Positions 16,743-24,727 of a DNA stretch of 50,243 nucleotides are shown here, piece by piece. This DNA is from Chloroflexota bacterium (GTDB lineage: Bacteria; Chloroflexota; Limnocylindria; Limnocylindrales; CSP1-4), in the NCBI GenBank assembly GCA_019637815.1, contig JAHBUZ010000011.1:82758-133000 (forward strand). Reading direction: 5' to 3'. The notes under the pieces were generated by a model. It did no database searches. It was not told the DNA's origin and was given only the letters and a program-made list of their open reading frames with translations. Within the stretch, counting starts at the first letter, position 1. Each line of letters opens with the position of its first letter. A program made the position numbers and the translations under genes.

Positions 16743-17078
16743 ATGTCCGGTGACATGACCGAGATCGCCCATCACGCCACGGACGTGCTCCAGGTGTGTC
16801 CGGACACCCATGTGCACCAGCACGACCGATGGTGCGGGCACGTGCCCATCCCGCACGAGGACCACCTGGACTTCCTCCACGACGGCCATCTCCACCATCC
16901 CGATGGTGGGCACGTCGATGACCGGACCTCCGAGCCGGTGCACCTCGCCCATAGCGGCCACATGCATGTCCACGGGCCTGGTTGCGGTCACGAGTCACTC
17001 GCCCACGTGGACCACACCGACTTCCGCCACGGCGAGCACCTGCACGCGGTCCACGACGACCACTACGACGAGCACTGA
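16743..17078 (+). CDS. histidine-rich metal-binding protein with internal duplication
   Basis: 111 residues with 27 His and 3 Cys. Two related halves: residues about 19-60 (CP...WCGHVPIPHEDHLDFLHDGHLHH) and about 70-111 (HGPGCGHESLAHVDHTDFRHGEHLHAVHDDHYDEH), each with CGH-x4-H-x2-H and D-F-x-H-x2-H patterns. Single-unit relatives are common in actinobacteria as small His-rich proteins (some misnamed as dehydratase or transporter). Zinc, nickel or copper buffering in the cytoplasm is the natural reading, as no signal peptide is seen. It lies next to the zinc gene island. I found no Zur-like box directly before it. Confidence 0.82.
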   Translation: MSGDMTEIAHHATDVLQVCPDTHVHQHDRWCGHVPIPHEDHLDFLHDGHLHHPDGGHVDDRTSEPVHLAHSGHMHVHGPGCGHESLAHVDHTDFRHGEHLHAVHDDHYDEH

Positions 17079-17115
17079 CGACCGGTCATCCGGCTCGAAC
17101 CGGCCGTGACAGGCG

Positions 17116-17147
17116 GAGACGGCACGGGTCGGAGGCCGTGCCGTCTC
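17116..17147. terminator. perfect 12-bp hairpin between convergent genes
   Basis: Arms at 17116-17127 and 17136-17147 pair perfectly (GAGACGGCACGG with its complement) around an 8-base loop. It lies between the His-rich gene and the convergent beta-propeller gene. No U-tract follows on either strand. Confidence 0.6.
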
Positions 17148-17198
17148 GGGTCCGGAGGTATGGGATCGGGAGCGCCCGGACCGGACGCCCCCTGAGGC

Positions 17199-18569
17199 TC
17201 AGCGCGCGAACAGGTCCACGGGTGTGACCCCTGTCTGGACCGCGACCGCGAACCCGGCACCCGTCAGCGGGGTGGGGGTGTCGATCCGGCCGACGATCGT
17301 CCGGGTGGCCGTGTCGATGACCGAGATCCGGCCGTCGCCGCCATGGACCACGAACCCGAGTGCCCCGTCCGCCGTGATCGCCGTCAGGTAGCCCTCCGTG
17401 CCGGTCGTGGCAGTGCCGGGCACGGACGCCTTGGTCGGCGGATCGAGCGGGATCGACGCGACCACGGTCCCGAACGTCGCGGACGCGGGGTCCACGTCGA
17501 ACAGCACCGCCTGGGCGCTCGTGCCGTCGTATCCGGCATACAGGGCATACGGGGTGGAGATGCCGGTCCGTCCGGCCCAGCGGCCGGTGCCCAGCGCCAC
17601 GCGGTGCGCGGTCAGGTCGGTGAGATCCGCGATGTGCGCCGAGACCTGTGCGGTCGCCCACGCCTCGGGCGCTGCCACCGGGCTCGTCAGGACGCCGTGG
17701 ATATGGTCACCGTCCATGCCCAGTCGTGGGCGCGCGTTGCGGCCGCCGCTGATGCCGTCGACGTCCCAGGGGATGAGACCGACGTGGACCGGAGCACCCC
17801 CGCTCACGTCGACGACCTCGAAGCCCGGGATGGTGACCACCGCGACCCGACCTCGCGCGGCGTCCGTGACGGAGCCGTGCGAGCCCAGCTCGATGGGCAG
17901 GCTGCCGAGCGGGGTGACATCGCCCGCGAGCAGCGCGTCGAGGGCATACGTGGACACCCGGCCGCCGGTGCTGACGGTAAGCGTGAGCGGGTCACCGCTC
18001 AGCATGCCGATGATCTCCTCGTCCGCGTCCATCGGGAAGGGGACGACCGTGTTCGTCCAGGTCGCCAGATCGACGATGTTCAGGACCTGGTCGACGAGCC
18101 CGGGCTCGGGTGCCGGCGATGCGCCAGCCTCCGGCTCGGGCGCCACGATCTGCGAGGCTGCCACGTAGTAGCGCGCGTCGGGGTCGATGCTCGACCAGAC
18201 GAGTCGGTCACCGTTGGTGACTCCCACACGGGCGTCGATGGTCGGGAGGCCCGCGTCGTCGATGCGGATCGCGCGGACCTCGTCGTGCAGGTCGTCGCTG
18301 TAGATGACGCGGCCGTCCTCGAGCACGAGGGCACCGTTGTGGACACCGAACAACGTGTCGTCCAGCTGGCCGGTGAGGACCAGGTCCGGCAGCGAGTAGA
18401 CGTGGATCGAGGTCGCCGCCGGATCAGCGACCAGCAGGTGGCCGACTCCTTCGGTGGCGGGCCCCTGGGCACCTGCCGCGCCCGGGAGCGCGAGTGCCGC
18501 CCCCAGGACCGCGGCGAGCGCGGCCGTCGCCCTGCGTGGGCGCCGCGTGTTGCGTGTGATGGGATCCAT
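17199..18569 (-). CDS. secreted beta-propeller protein, AztD-like by context (paralogue 1)
   Basis: 456 residues. A basic N-terminus and signal peptide (ATAALAAVLGAALALPGAAGAQ, about 14-35) precede a chain of repeated beta-blade motifs such as GHLLVADPAATSIHVYSLPD, DARYYVAAS, RGRVAVVTIPGFEVVDVSG and GFVVHGGDGRISVIDTATRTIVGRI, the pattern of a YncE-type seven-bladed propeller. In AztABCD zinc importers a propeller chaperone, AztD, passes zinc to the receptor AztC; the divergent AztC-like gene suggests the same here. The His-rich N-terminal motif of known AztD is not evident. 15 bases after the stop of its paralogue, clearly one operon. Confidence 0.7.
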   Translation of the reverse strand: MDPITRNTRRPRRATAALAAVLGAALALPGAAGAQGPATEGVGHLLVADPAATSIHVYSLPDLVLTGQLDDTLFGVHNGALVLEDGRVIYSDDLHDEVRAIRIDDAGLPTIDARVGVTNGDRLVWSSIDPDARYYVAASQIVAPEPEAGASPAPEPGLVDQVLNIVDLATWTNTVVPFPMDADEEIIGMLSGDPLTLTVSTGGRVSTYALDALLAGDVTPLGSLPIELGSHGSVTDAARGRVAVVTIPGFEVVDVSGGAPVHVGLIPWDVDGISGGRNARPRLGMDGDHIHGVLTSPVAAPEAWATAQVSAHIADLTDLTAHRVALGTGRWAGRTGISTPYALYAGYDGTSAQAVLFDVDPASATFGTVVASIPLDPPTKASVPGTATTGTEGYLTAITADGALGFVVHGGDGRISVIDTATRTIVGRIDTPTPLTGAGFAVAVQTGVTPVDLFAR

Positions 18570-18584
18570 GGATCGATTCCTCTC

Positions 18585-19934
18585 CTACTTGCCGATGTTG
18601 TCGATAAGGGGCATGTCCGGCTGGAGGGCCACGAGATAGCCGCCACCGGACAACGGGCTGGGGACGCTGATGCGGGACGTGATGGCGGCCGTGGCCATGT
18701 CGATGACCGCGACCGTGCCGTCGCCACCGTTCGTGACGAAGCCCAGGGCGCCGTCCGGGGAGACCGCCGCGATGCGCCCCTCGCCGGCCTCCCAGATGCT
18801 CACCTCGGCCGTCCCCTGGCCGCTGAGCGGGTCGAGCGGGATGCTCGCGATGACCTGGCCGTAGGTCGGCGAGCCGGTGGCCAGATCCAGGACGTGTGCC
18901 TGGTCGCCCATCGGGTCCTCGACCGGGACCTGGGTGAAGAACAGGGCACGGCCGGCACCGATGCCCGCCCGGTACACGAGCCCGGTCCCCAGCGGCACGC
19001 GCCGGGTGTCACCACTCGTCAGGTCGGCGATGTACGCGTCCGTGGTCCAGTCGCCCCATCCTTCCGCCGAGCGATCGGTCACGTAGGTGACGAGCGAATC
19101 ACCCTCCGTGGCGATGCGCAGGTAGTAGGCGCGTCCGCCGGTGCGGTCCCCGACATCCCAGCCGAAGGTGCGTCGGAAGGTCGGTTCCGGCGTGGTGACG
19201 TCGAGCACGTCGATGCCGTCGTCCGTGGCGACGTACGCCTCGCCCCGAGCCGGGGCATAGGCCTCGCCGTGACCGCCGGCGCCGATGGGCACCGATCCGC
19301 TCATCGTGCCGCTCCCCATCGCGATACCGTCGAGCGGCCATGCCTCGAGCTGCGCCGGCGCATCGTTGCGATGCAACAGCAACGAGTCGGTGAGGATGAC
19401 GCCCGGCTCGCCCGTCGCGACGGGCAGACTGGTGGTCTGCCACGTGCCGAGGTCGATGAGGGTCATGACGCCGTTGGGCGTGCCGGCGGCAGGCGCCTCG
19501 ACGATGCCGCTCACCGCGGCATGCCCCAGGGATGGGTCGACACTCAGGTGGATGGGACCCGTGGGCAGGACGGCGCGGTTGGTGAGGGTGGCGCCCGCAT
19601 CACCGATGGTGAGCTCCAGCAGCTCGGGCCGATCACCGGACGTCGTGAACAGCACCCGGCCGCCGGGCAGCGGCAGGAACCCCGCGTGATCGGCGAACGC
19701 GACCCCCGGGATGGTGGCCACGATCGCGCCGTCCGGGACGCTCGCGACATACACCGTCCGCTCCGCGGTATCCGCGATGACGAGATGCCCGGACGACCCT
19801 GTCCCCGCGGTGGACGGACTCTGGGCGTTGGCGACGGATCCAGCCATCGAAGCCGTCGCGAGGAGCATCGCCCCTGCAGCAGCGAGCGACCGCGTACGTC
19901 CGCGGGGTCGCTGTGGTGCGCGTGCGTCGCGCAT
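18585..19934 (-). CDS. secreted beta-propeller protein, AztD-like by context (paralogue 2)
   Basis: 449 residues, first gene of a two-gene operon. Start at 19934 with GGGAGG upstream and a signal peptide (SLAAAGAMLLATASMAGSVANAQ). The blades show SSGHLVIADTAERTVYVASVPDGAIVATIPG near the N-terminus and GALGFVTNGGDGTVAVIDMATAAITSRISVP near the C-terminus, clearly paralogous with the downstream protein. His and Asp residues (FADHAGF, GAGGHGEAYAP) could bind metal. Divergent from an AztC-like zinc receptor gene with a Zur-like box in the 115-bp gap, so a periplasmic or cell-surface zinc chaperone is the best hypothesis; a generic YncE-like protein is the alternative. Confidence 0.7.
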   Translation of the reverse strand: MRDARAPQRPRGRTRSLAAAGAMLLATASMAGSVANAQSPSTAGTGSSGHLVIADTAERTVYVASVPDGAIVATIPGVAFADHAGFLPLPGGRVLFTTSGDRPELLELTIGDAGATLTNRAVLPTGPIHLSVDPSLGHAAVSGIVEAPAAGTPNGVMTLIDLGTWQTTSLPVATGEPGVILTDSLLLHRNDAPAQLEAWPLDGIAMGSGTMSGSVPIGAGGHGEAYAPARGEAYVATDDGIDVLDVTTPEPTFRRTFGWDVGDRTGGRAYYLRIATEGDSLVTYVTDRSAEGWGDWTTDAYIADLTSGDTRRVPLGTGLVYRAGIGAGRALFFTQVPVEDPMGDQAHVLDLATGSPTYGQVIASIPLDPLSGQGTAEVSIWEAGEGRIAAVSPDGALGFVTNGGDGTVAVIDMATAAITSRISVPSPLSGGGYLVALQPDMPLIDNIGK

Positions 19935-19955
19935 CGGATGTTCCCTCCCGTTCGT

Positions 19956-19971
19956 GATACGACTCGGTATC
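19956..19971. promoter_or_regulatory. palindrome before the AztD-like operon, possible divergent Zur box
   Basis: GATAC-N6-GTATC with perfect 5-bp arms, 22 bases upstream of the start at 19934. Read as the 15-mer at 19958-19972 it matches 9 of 15 positions of the box at 26419. It also overlaps a TATCAC hexamer on the minus strand that could be the -10. Confidence 0.45.
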
Positions 19972-20032
19972 GATTTTCGGCCGCCCATCGTTGGTGATGG
20001 AGCGTCTGGCCGGTCTGACGACCTGCCAGTAA

Positions 20033-20047
20033 TGAGATAGAGTATCA
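20033..20047. promoter_or_regulatory. Zur-like box A at the aztC-like promoter
   Basis: TGAGATAGAGTATCA. It covers the -10 hexamer TAGAGT (20038-20043) of the gene at 20050 completely, so a bound repressor would block transcription. It matches 13 of 15 positions of the box at 26419-26433. Confidence 0.65.
20038..20043 (+). promoter_or_regulatory. -10 box TAGAGT, leaderless start of the first zinc receptor gene
   Basis: TAGAGT, six bases, then ATG 20050. It lies inside Zur-like box A. Confidence 0.65.
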
Positions 20048-20049
20048 GT

Positions 20050-21057
20050 ATGATCGGAACATCGCAACCGACCAGCGCACTGCGCTGGGTCATCGCCCTC
20101 CTCCTGACCGCCCTGTGCGTCGCGTGTACCGGAGCGAGGCCGGGCACGGATCCTGGCGCGGCCCCGCCGACCGCCCAGGCCGGCACACCGGCACCGACCG
20201 ACCCGCCTCGGCTCGTCGTCGCCGTGAGCACCCCCGTGCTGGCGGACATCGTCCGGGCGGCGCTGGGACCGAGTGCCGAGGTTTGGTCGGTGGTCCCCGT
20301 GAACGGCGACCCGCACACGTACGAGGCCACCGCCCGCGAGCTCGAGCGGGTGGGTGCGTCGGACCTGTACGTCTACATGGGCGCGAACCTGGAGCGGTAC
20401 GAGGAATCCGGTGCGTGGCGCCGCGCCGTGCAGGACGCGCACGTCCCGGTCCTTCGGCTCGCGGACCATCTGGAGCTCATCACGAAGGACCTCGTGATCG
20501 ACCACGGGGACCACGTCCATGACCTGCGGGCCGGCGACCCGCACGTCTGGCTCGACCCGGCGTACGCGCGGCGCATCGCGGTCCTGGCACGGGACTCGGT
20601 CATCGACCTGGACCCGGCCGGCCGGCCGGCATACGAGACGGCAGCCGCGGCGTATGACGCGGAGCTGGCACGGCTGGAGGCGGATCTGGAGCATGGTGTC
20701 GCGGCGATCCCGCCGGAGCACCGGAGGCTGGTCGTGCTCCACGACGCGTACACCTACTTCGCGGCACGCTTCGGGTTCGAGGTCATCGGGTACGTGACCC
20801 GGGACCCCGGCCAGGAGGCGTCGGCCGCGGACGTCGCGGCGCTCGTCCGGATCGTGCGCGAGACGGGGGTGCCCGCCGTCTTCGCGGAGCCACAGTTGGA
20901 CTCAAGCGTGCTGGACATGGTGGCCGCGGAGACCGGTGTCGCGGTGGGGGACCTGCTGACCGACAGCTTCACCGCCGACGTGGGCACGTACCTGGACCTG
21001 ATGCGCTACGACCTCGCGGAGCTGACCCGACTGCTCGGCGCGTCCGGCGAGCCCTGA
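20050..21057 (+). CDS. zinc ABC transporter substrate-binding lipoprotein (AztC/ZnuA type)
   Basis: 335 residues of the cluster 9 metal-receptor family. The N-terminus ends in LTALCVACTG, with a lipid-anchored Cys at 26 or 23, followed by an Ala/Pro/Thr linker. The metal ligands expected for this family are visible: His89 (GDPHTY), His165 (GDPHVWLDP), His231 (VLHDAYTYFAARFGFEVIG) and Asp305 (LLTDSF). The loop before the second His is short, with a few His (DHGDHVHD). No permease follows; the only ABC permease and ATPase are in the opposite operon at 21.9-23.6 kb. Controlled by a Zur-like box; cotranscribed with a methyltransferase 11 bases downstream. Confidence 0.88.
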   Translation: MIGTSQPTSALRWVIALLLTALCVACTGARPGTDPGAAPPTAQAGTPAPTDPPRLVVAVSTPVLADIVRAALGPSAEVWSVVPVNGDPHTYEATARELERVGASDLYVYMGANLERYEESGAWRRAVQDAHVPVLRLADHLELITKDLVIDHGDHVHDLRAGDPHVWLDPAYARRIAVLARDSVIDLDPAGRPAYETAAAAYDAELARLEADLEHGVAAIPPEHRRLVVLHDAYTYFAARFGFEVIGYVTRDPGQEASAADVAALVRIVRETGVPAVFAEPQLDSSVLDMVAAETGVAVGDLLTDSFTADVGTYLDLMRYDLAELTRLLGASGEP

Positions 21058-21068
21058 TCGATGGCGAC

Positions 21069-21881
21069 ATGAGCACCGACGTCGGGGGCGACCTCCTCGC
21101 GCGCTGGGATCGCATGCTCGAGGTGTACGCGCCTCGACGGGAGCGATGGTTCGAGGCGATCCTGTGCCTCCTGGAACAGCGGGTCGCCAGCGGCCATGCG
21201 CGCCGTCGGCCACGGGTGCTCGACCTGGGCTGCGGCACGGGCACCTTCGGGGTCCGGTTGCTCGACCGGCTGCCGGACGCGCGCTACCAGGGGGTCGACG
21301 CCGATCCGGTGATGTGCCAGCTCGCCGGGATCACGGGCGACCGTGTCGGTGACCGGTTCACGGTGACCCACGCGGACCTGCTCGATGTCCCCTGGTGGTC
21401 CTCACCGACGGCATCGGTCACGGCGCCCGTCGATGCGGTCGTCGTCAGCTCCACGCTCCACTACCTGCGCGAGCAGGAGGTCCGACGTGCCCTCGGCGCG
21501 GTCGCCCGGCACCTCCGTCCGGGTGGCTTCCTCGCGAACGCGGATCGCATGGCGTTCGGCTCGGCCAGCCTCGATGTGGTCGCACGAGCCGTGGCGACGC
21601 ATGGATCCACGGGGCGAGACGCGGCCGGACGTGCGACGGTCATGACCGATGGCCGGGATGACTGGTCGTCGTGGTGGGTCGCCGCGCGTGCCATGCCCTG
21701 GCTCGCGGATGCGTTCGCACGGCGGGACGCACATCCACCATCGTCCGCCGAGGTCGAGGGTCGGCCCCACACACTGGAGCTGTACGTCGCCGCGCTCCAG
21801 GCGGCCGGGTTCGTGGACATCGCGACGATCGGGCAGTGGTTCGATGACCGGGTCGTGGTCGGCTTCCTGTCCCATCGATGA
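21069..21881 (+). CDS. class I SAM-dependent methyltransferase in the zinc receptor operon
   Basis: 270 residues. SAM-binding motif I VLDLGCGTGTFG (50-61), acidic end of strand 2 in YQGVDADP, then VDAVVVSSTLHYLREQEVRRALGAVARHLRPGGFL (motifs III-IV, small-molecule methyltransferase style). The C-terminal region ends with LQAAGFVDIATIGQW. The target is unknown. It starts 11 bases after the zinc receptor gene, so it should share the Zur-like promoter. A second, only distantly similar methyltransferase sits in the other zinc operon, which argues that the link is not accidental. Confidence 0.85.
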   Translation: MSTDVGGDLLARWDRMLEVYAPRRERWFEAILCLLEQRVASGHARRRPRVLDLGCGTGTFGVRLLDRLPDARYQGVDADPVMCQLAGITGDRVGDRFTVTHADLLDVPWWSSPTASVTAPVDAVVVSSTLHYLREQEVRRALGAVARHLRPGGFLANADRMAFGSASLDVVARAVATHGSTGRDAAGRATVMTDGRDDWSSWWVAARAMPWLADAFARRDAHPPSSAEVEGRPHTLELYVAALQAAGFVDIATIGQWFDDRVVVGFLSHR

Positions 21882-21899
21882 CCCCCGGGTCGGTCGGGC

Positions 21900-22706
21900 T
21901 CAGTCGCTGTCCGGGTCCCCGATGTCGATGACCTGGGGCGCACCACGGGTGGGCTCCGCGACGGTGAACCGCCCGGCATGCTCGGCGTGGCGATCCCGGA
22001 TGAGGATGCCGAAGGTCTCCATCAGGCGGTCGGGCGTCAGCACCTCGTCCCCGCGGCCGAGGGCGATGACGCGTCGCGCCAGCAGCAGGACCTGGTCGTA
22101 TTCGATGGCCTCCCGGATGTCATGGGTCGCGGTCACGAGGGCGGCGCCACGGTGGAGCTCGCCCGCGAACGCCTGGAGATACCGCTCGTAGCCGCCGGCA
22201 TCGAGCCCTGCGTTGGGTTCGTCGAGCAGGATCAGGTCCGCTCGGTGCGCGAGGACCTGGGCGAGGTAGACGCGCTGGCGCTGTCCACCCGAGAGGCTCC
22301 GGACCGGCGCCTCCGCGAGATCCTCGACACCCATCGTGACCATCGCCTGGGCGACCAGCGCCTCGTCCTCGGCGCTCGCGCGGCGCCACAGGCCCAGATG
22401 CGGGAAGCGAGCCATGCGCACCACGTCGATGGCGCGGAGCGGCAGGATGAACGAGGAGGCGCGGCTCTGGGCGAGATAGGCCACCCGGCGCGGCGAGGCG
22501 CCGGGGGTGGCGCCCAGCACCCGCAGGCTGCCCGAGACCGGTCGGAGCAGGCCCACGATCGTGCGCAGCAGGGTCGACTTGCCGGAGCCGTTGGTGCCGA
22601 CCAGGGCGAGGGACGTGGCCATCCGGACCCGCACATCGATGCCATCGACCACGACATCCCCTGGATAGCCGATGGAGAGGCCGCTCGCGACGACGGCGTC
22701 GGTCAT
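21900..22706 (-). CDS. zinc ABC transporter ATP-binding protein (AztA/ZnuC type)
   Basis: 268 residues. Walker A GTNGSGKST (36-44), signature LSGGQRQRVYLAQVL, Walker B LILLDEPNAGLD and H-loop ATHDI are intact. The family of metal-importer ATPases is supported by VARMARFPHLGLWRR-like and RAIDVV segments and by the upstream permease, with which it overlaps by 4 bp (ATGA). Last gene of the minus-strand zinc operon. It ends 18 bases from the convergent methyltransferase gene. It probably serves both receptors of the island. Confidence 0.9.
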   Translation of the reverse strand: MTDAVVASGLSIGYPGDVVVDGIDVRVRMATSLALVGTNGSGKSTLLRTIVGLLRPVSGSLRVLGATPGASPRRVAYLAQSRASSFILPLRAIDVVRMARFPHLGLWRRASAEDEALVAQAMVTMGVEDLAEAPVRSLSGGQRQRVYLAQVLAHRADLILLDEPNAGLDAGGYERYLQAFAGELHRGAALVTATHDIREAIEYDQVLLLARRVIALGRGDEVLTPDRLMETFGILIRDRHAEHAGRFTVAEPTRGAPQVIDIGDPDSD

Positions 22707-23563
22707 CGAGCCGTCGACCCTACCACGGGACGTCGCGCGGCACGGCGCGCCTCACGCCAGGATACGGACACGAACACGACGAAGAACACGCACGTCGCGA
22801 CCAGGACCATGGAAGCGCCCCCGGCGAGGTCCAGCCAGTAGCTCAGGAGCAACCCGACGTAGCAGCTGAGCGCACCCACGACGCACGCGATGAGCATCAT
22901 CGTGCTCACCCGATGCGCCAGCAGCGCGCCCGTGCTCGCAGGCGCGAGGAGCATCCCGAACACGAGCAACGTGCCCACGGTCTGGAACGAGACCACGACG
23001 GTGAGCGCCACCAGCAGCAGCATGATCGCGTGATAGCGACGGGACGGGAAGCCGGCCACGTCCGCCTGCTCCGGGTCGAAGCTGAGCAGCAGGAAGGGTC
23101 GTGCGCAGATCCCCGCCACGACCACGACCACGGCCGTGGCGATCACCTGGATGACGAGCGAGCCGACGCTGGTGCCCAGCACCTGGCCGAACAGGATGGT
23201 GACCAGGTCCCCGGTGAACGTGTTGGATCGGGACACGATGACCACGCCCAGCGCGAGCATCGATACGAACAGCAGGCCGATGGCCGTGTCCGACGAGAGC
23301 CGTGACCGACTCGTGATGAGGGTCACGCCCCCGATCATCGCGAGCGCACCGGCCGCCGCCCCCACGATGCCGGGCAGCCCGATGAGGAGCGCCGCAGCGA
23401 TACCCGGCAGGACCCCGTGCGCCAGCGCATCACCGATGAACGCGAGGCCACGCAGCACCACGAACGTCCCCACCACCGAGCACGCGATCGAGACGAGGAC
23501 GCCCGCGAGGAGCGCCCGGAGCATGAACCCGTTGTCCAGGAACGGGTCGATGAAGGGACCCAC
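22703..23563 (-). CDS. zinc ABC transporter permease (AztB/ZnuB type)
   Basis: About 286 residues with eight or nine hydrophobic helices. Family motif FVVLRGLAFIGDALAHGVLPGIAAALLIG near the N-terminus, LVTILFGQVLGTS in the middle and SFQTVGTLLVFGMLLAPASTGALLAHRV near the end identify the ABC-3 metal permease family. Two GTG starts are possible: 23563 with GGAGG four bases upstream, and 23578, which lacks a Shine-Dalgarno sequence; I give the former. A strong hairpin separates it from the receptor gene upstream. Confidence 0.9.
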   Translation of the reverse strand: MGPFIDPFLDNGFMLRALLAGVLVSIACSVVGTFVVLRGLAFIGDALAHGVLPGIAAALLIGLPGIVGAAAGALAMIGGVTLITSRSRLSSDTAIGLLFVSMLALGVVIVSRSNTFTGDLVTILFGQVLGTSVGSLVIQVIATAVVVVVAGICARPFLLLSFDPEQADVAGFPSRRYHAIMLLLVALTVVVSFQTVGTLLVFGMLLAPASTGALLAHRVSTMMLIACVVGALSCYVGLLLSYWLDLAGGASMVLVATCVFFVVFVSVSWREARRAARRPVVGSTAR

Positions 23564-23623
23564 GACGCCTCCGCCCACGGCCCGCGGCGCGCGTGCCCCG
23601 GGTCAGCTGGGACCGATGGTATG

Positions 23624-23652
23624 CGACCGGGCCCGCATGGCAGGCCCGGTCG
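23624..23652 (-). other. intra-operon hairpin between receptor and permease genes
   Basis: Perfect 10-bp stem (CGACCGGGCC at 23624-23633 with 23643-23652) and a 9-base loop, located after the receptor stop and before the permease start. This is the position where partial terminators or RNase-blocking hairpins raise receptor over permease levels in ABC operons. That role is inferred. Confidence 0.5.
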
Positions 23653-23683
23653 GCGCAGGTGGCGGCCGTTCGCGACGGACGAC

Positions 23684-24661
23684 CTACACGAGCGCGCTCG
23701 CGATGGCCGTCGCGATATCCCGGATGAACGTGGCGTACGAGCCGTCCGCGGGCAGGTTGTGGCTCGGCAGCTGGACCACCCGGACGCCGGTCTCGCCGGC
23801 GATGGCATCGGCCACGGCCTGGGGCGTCCCGATCTCGGTGAAGATGGCGGGCACGCCATGCTCCCGGATCTCGGCCGTGAGCGCGCTCAGCTGGCTCGCG
23901 GACACCTCGCCCTGGGACGACAGGCTGGGGATGACGGCACCGATGAGCTCGAACCCGTAGCGGTCCGCGAAGTAGCCCATCGACTCATGACCGGTCACCA
24001 GCTCCCGGTGGTCGGCCGGCACGACCTCGAGGATGGTGCGCACCTCCGCGTCGAGCGCGTCGAGACGGGCCACCAGGTCCGCCTGCCGGTCGGTCACATC
24101 CACGCCCAGGCCCGCCAGGACCGGCCCCAGCGCGTCGACCACGTCGCGCATCGCGATGGGGTCCACCCAGAAGTGCGGGTCGAGCCCACCATGGTCGTGC
24201 GCGTGCTCCTCGCCCTCGTGGTCCTCGTCGTGCTCCTCGCCCTCGTGGTCCTCGCCCTCGTGGTCGCCGTCCTCGTGGTCGTGCTCGTCCTCGCCGAGGA
24301 CCCGGACGGTGATGTGATCGGTCGCCTCGAAGACCGTGACCCCGTCAGCGGCCGCCTGCTCGAGCGCGTCCTGGAGACCCTCCTCGAGACCGAGGCCGTT
24401 GGCGACGACCAGGTCCGCCTGGTGGACCGCCTCGATGTCCCGGGCGGAGGGCGACCAGTCGTGGGGGTCGACACCGTTGCCCATGAGCACGGTCACGGTC
24501 GCGCCATCGCCCACGAGGTCCTGCACCACCGCGCCGAGGACCGAGTAGGTGACGACGACATCCGGTCGTGCGACGGGCTCCGGCGACTGGGCCGCAGCTG
24601 GCCCCATGGCAGTGACCGCGAGCGCGATGCCGGCCAGGACGGCCCCGGCTCGGTGCGTCAT
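23684..24661 (-). CDS. zinc ABC transporter substrate-binding protein with His/acidic loop (ZnuA/AztC type)
   Basis: 325 residues from ATG 24661, followed by a signal peptide (GAVLAGIALAVTAMGPAAAQ) without a lipobox. Metal ligands: His67 (VDPHDW), His163 (LDPHFWVDP), His225 (VTGHESMGYFADRYGFELIG) and Asp306. Between residues 124 and 158 lies a disordered loop of Asp, Glu and nine His, typical for zinc receptors (ZnuA). An alternative start at 24700 has TACGAG six bases upstream, but would put the Zur-like box at 24664-24678 inside the coding region. Second gene after the Fur-family regulator; permease and ATPase follow. Confidence 0.9.
   Translation of the reverse strand: MTHRAGAVLAGIALAVTAMGPAAAQSPEPVARPDVVVTYSVLGAVVQDLVGDGATVTVLMGNGVDPHDWSPSARDIEAVHQADLVVANGLGLEEGLQDALEQAAADGVTVFEATDHITVRVLGEDEHDHEDGDHEGEDHEGEEHDEDHEGEEHAHDHGGLDPHFWVDPIAMRDVVDALGPVLAGLGVDVTDRQADLVARLDALDAEVRTILEVVPADHRELVTGHESMGYFADRYGFELIGAVIPSLSSQGEVSASQLSALTAEIREHGVPAIFTEIGTPQAVADAIAGETGVRVVQLPSHNLPADGSYATFIRDIATAIASALV
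24188..24292 (-). repeat. low-complexity repeats coding the His/Asp/Glu loop
   Basis: Imperfect tandem copies of a short unit made of GAG, GAC and CAC codons within the receptor gene. They encode residues 124-158 with nine His and about twenty Asp/Glu. Length is likely to vary between strains. Confidence 0.7.
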
Positions 24662-24663
24662 GT

Positions 24664-24678
24664 CGATATCCAGTCTCA
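24664..24678. promoter_or_regulatory. Zur-like box D before the second zinc receptor gene
   Basis: On the minus strand TGAGACTGGATATCG, two bases upstream of ATG 24661. It shares 12 of 15 positions with the box at 26540. It lies in the 66-bp gap between the Fur-family gene and the receptor gene, so it may give the importer genes their own zinc control. Confidence 0.6.
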
Positions 24679-24727
24679 GTGAAGGTCGCGACAGTCTCAT
24701 CAGGTCCTCGTACGTGGGTGGTCCGGC

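Noticed and set aside
17343..19997. Plus-strand frame of 884 codons
   Set aside because: Antisense to both beta-propeller genes; Arg/Asp/Gly-rich with no domain pattern.
20050..21881. Second complete zinc ABC importer
   Set aside because: Only a receptor and a methyltransferase are present on this strand; no second permease or ATPase gene.
21882..21899. Terminator between the convergent methyltransferase and ATPase genes
   Set aside because: Only 18 bases and no stem; nothing supports a terminator here.
24188..24292. Short tandem repeats considered as a CRISPR array
   Set aside because: No spacers; the units are GAG/GAC/CAC codons in frame within a zinc receptor gene.
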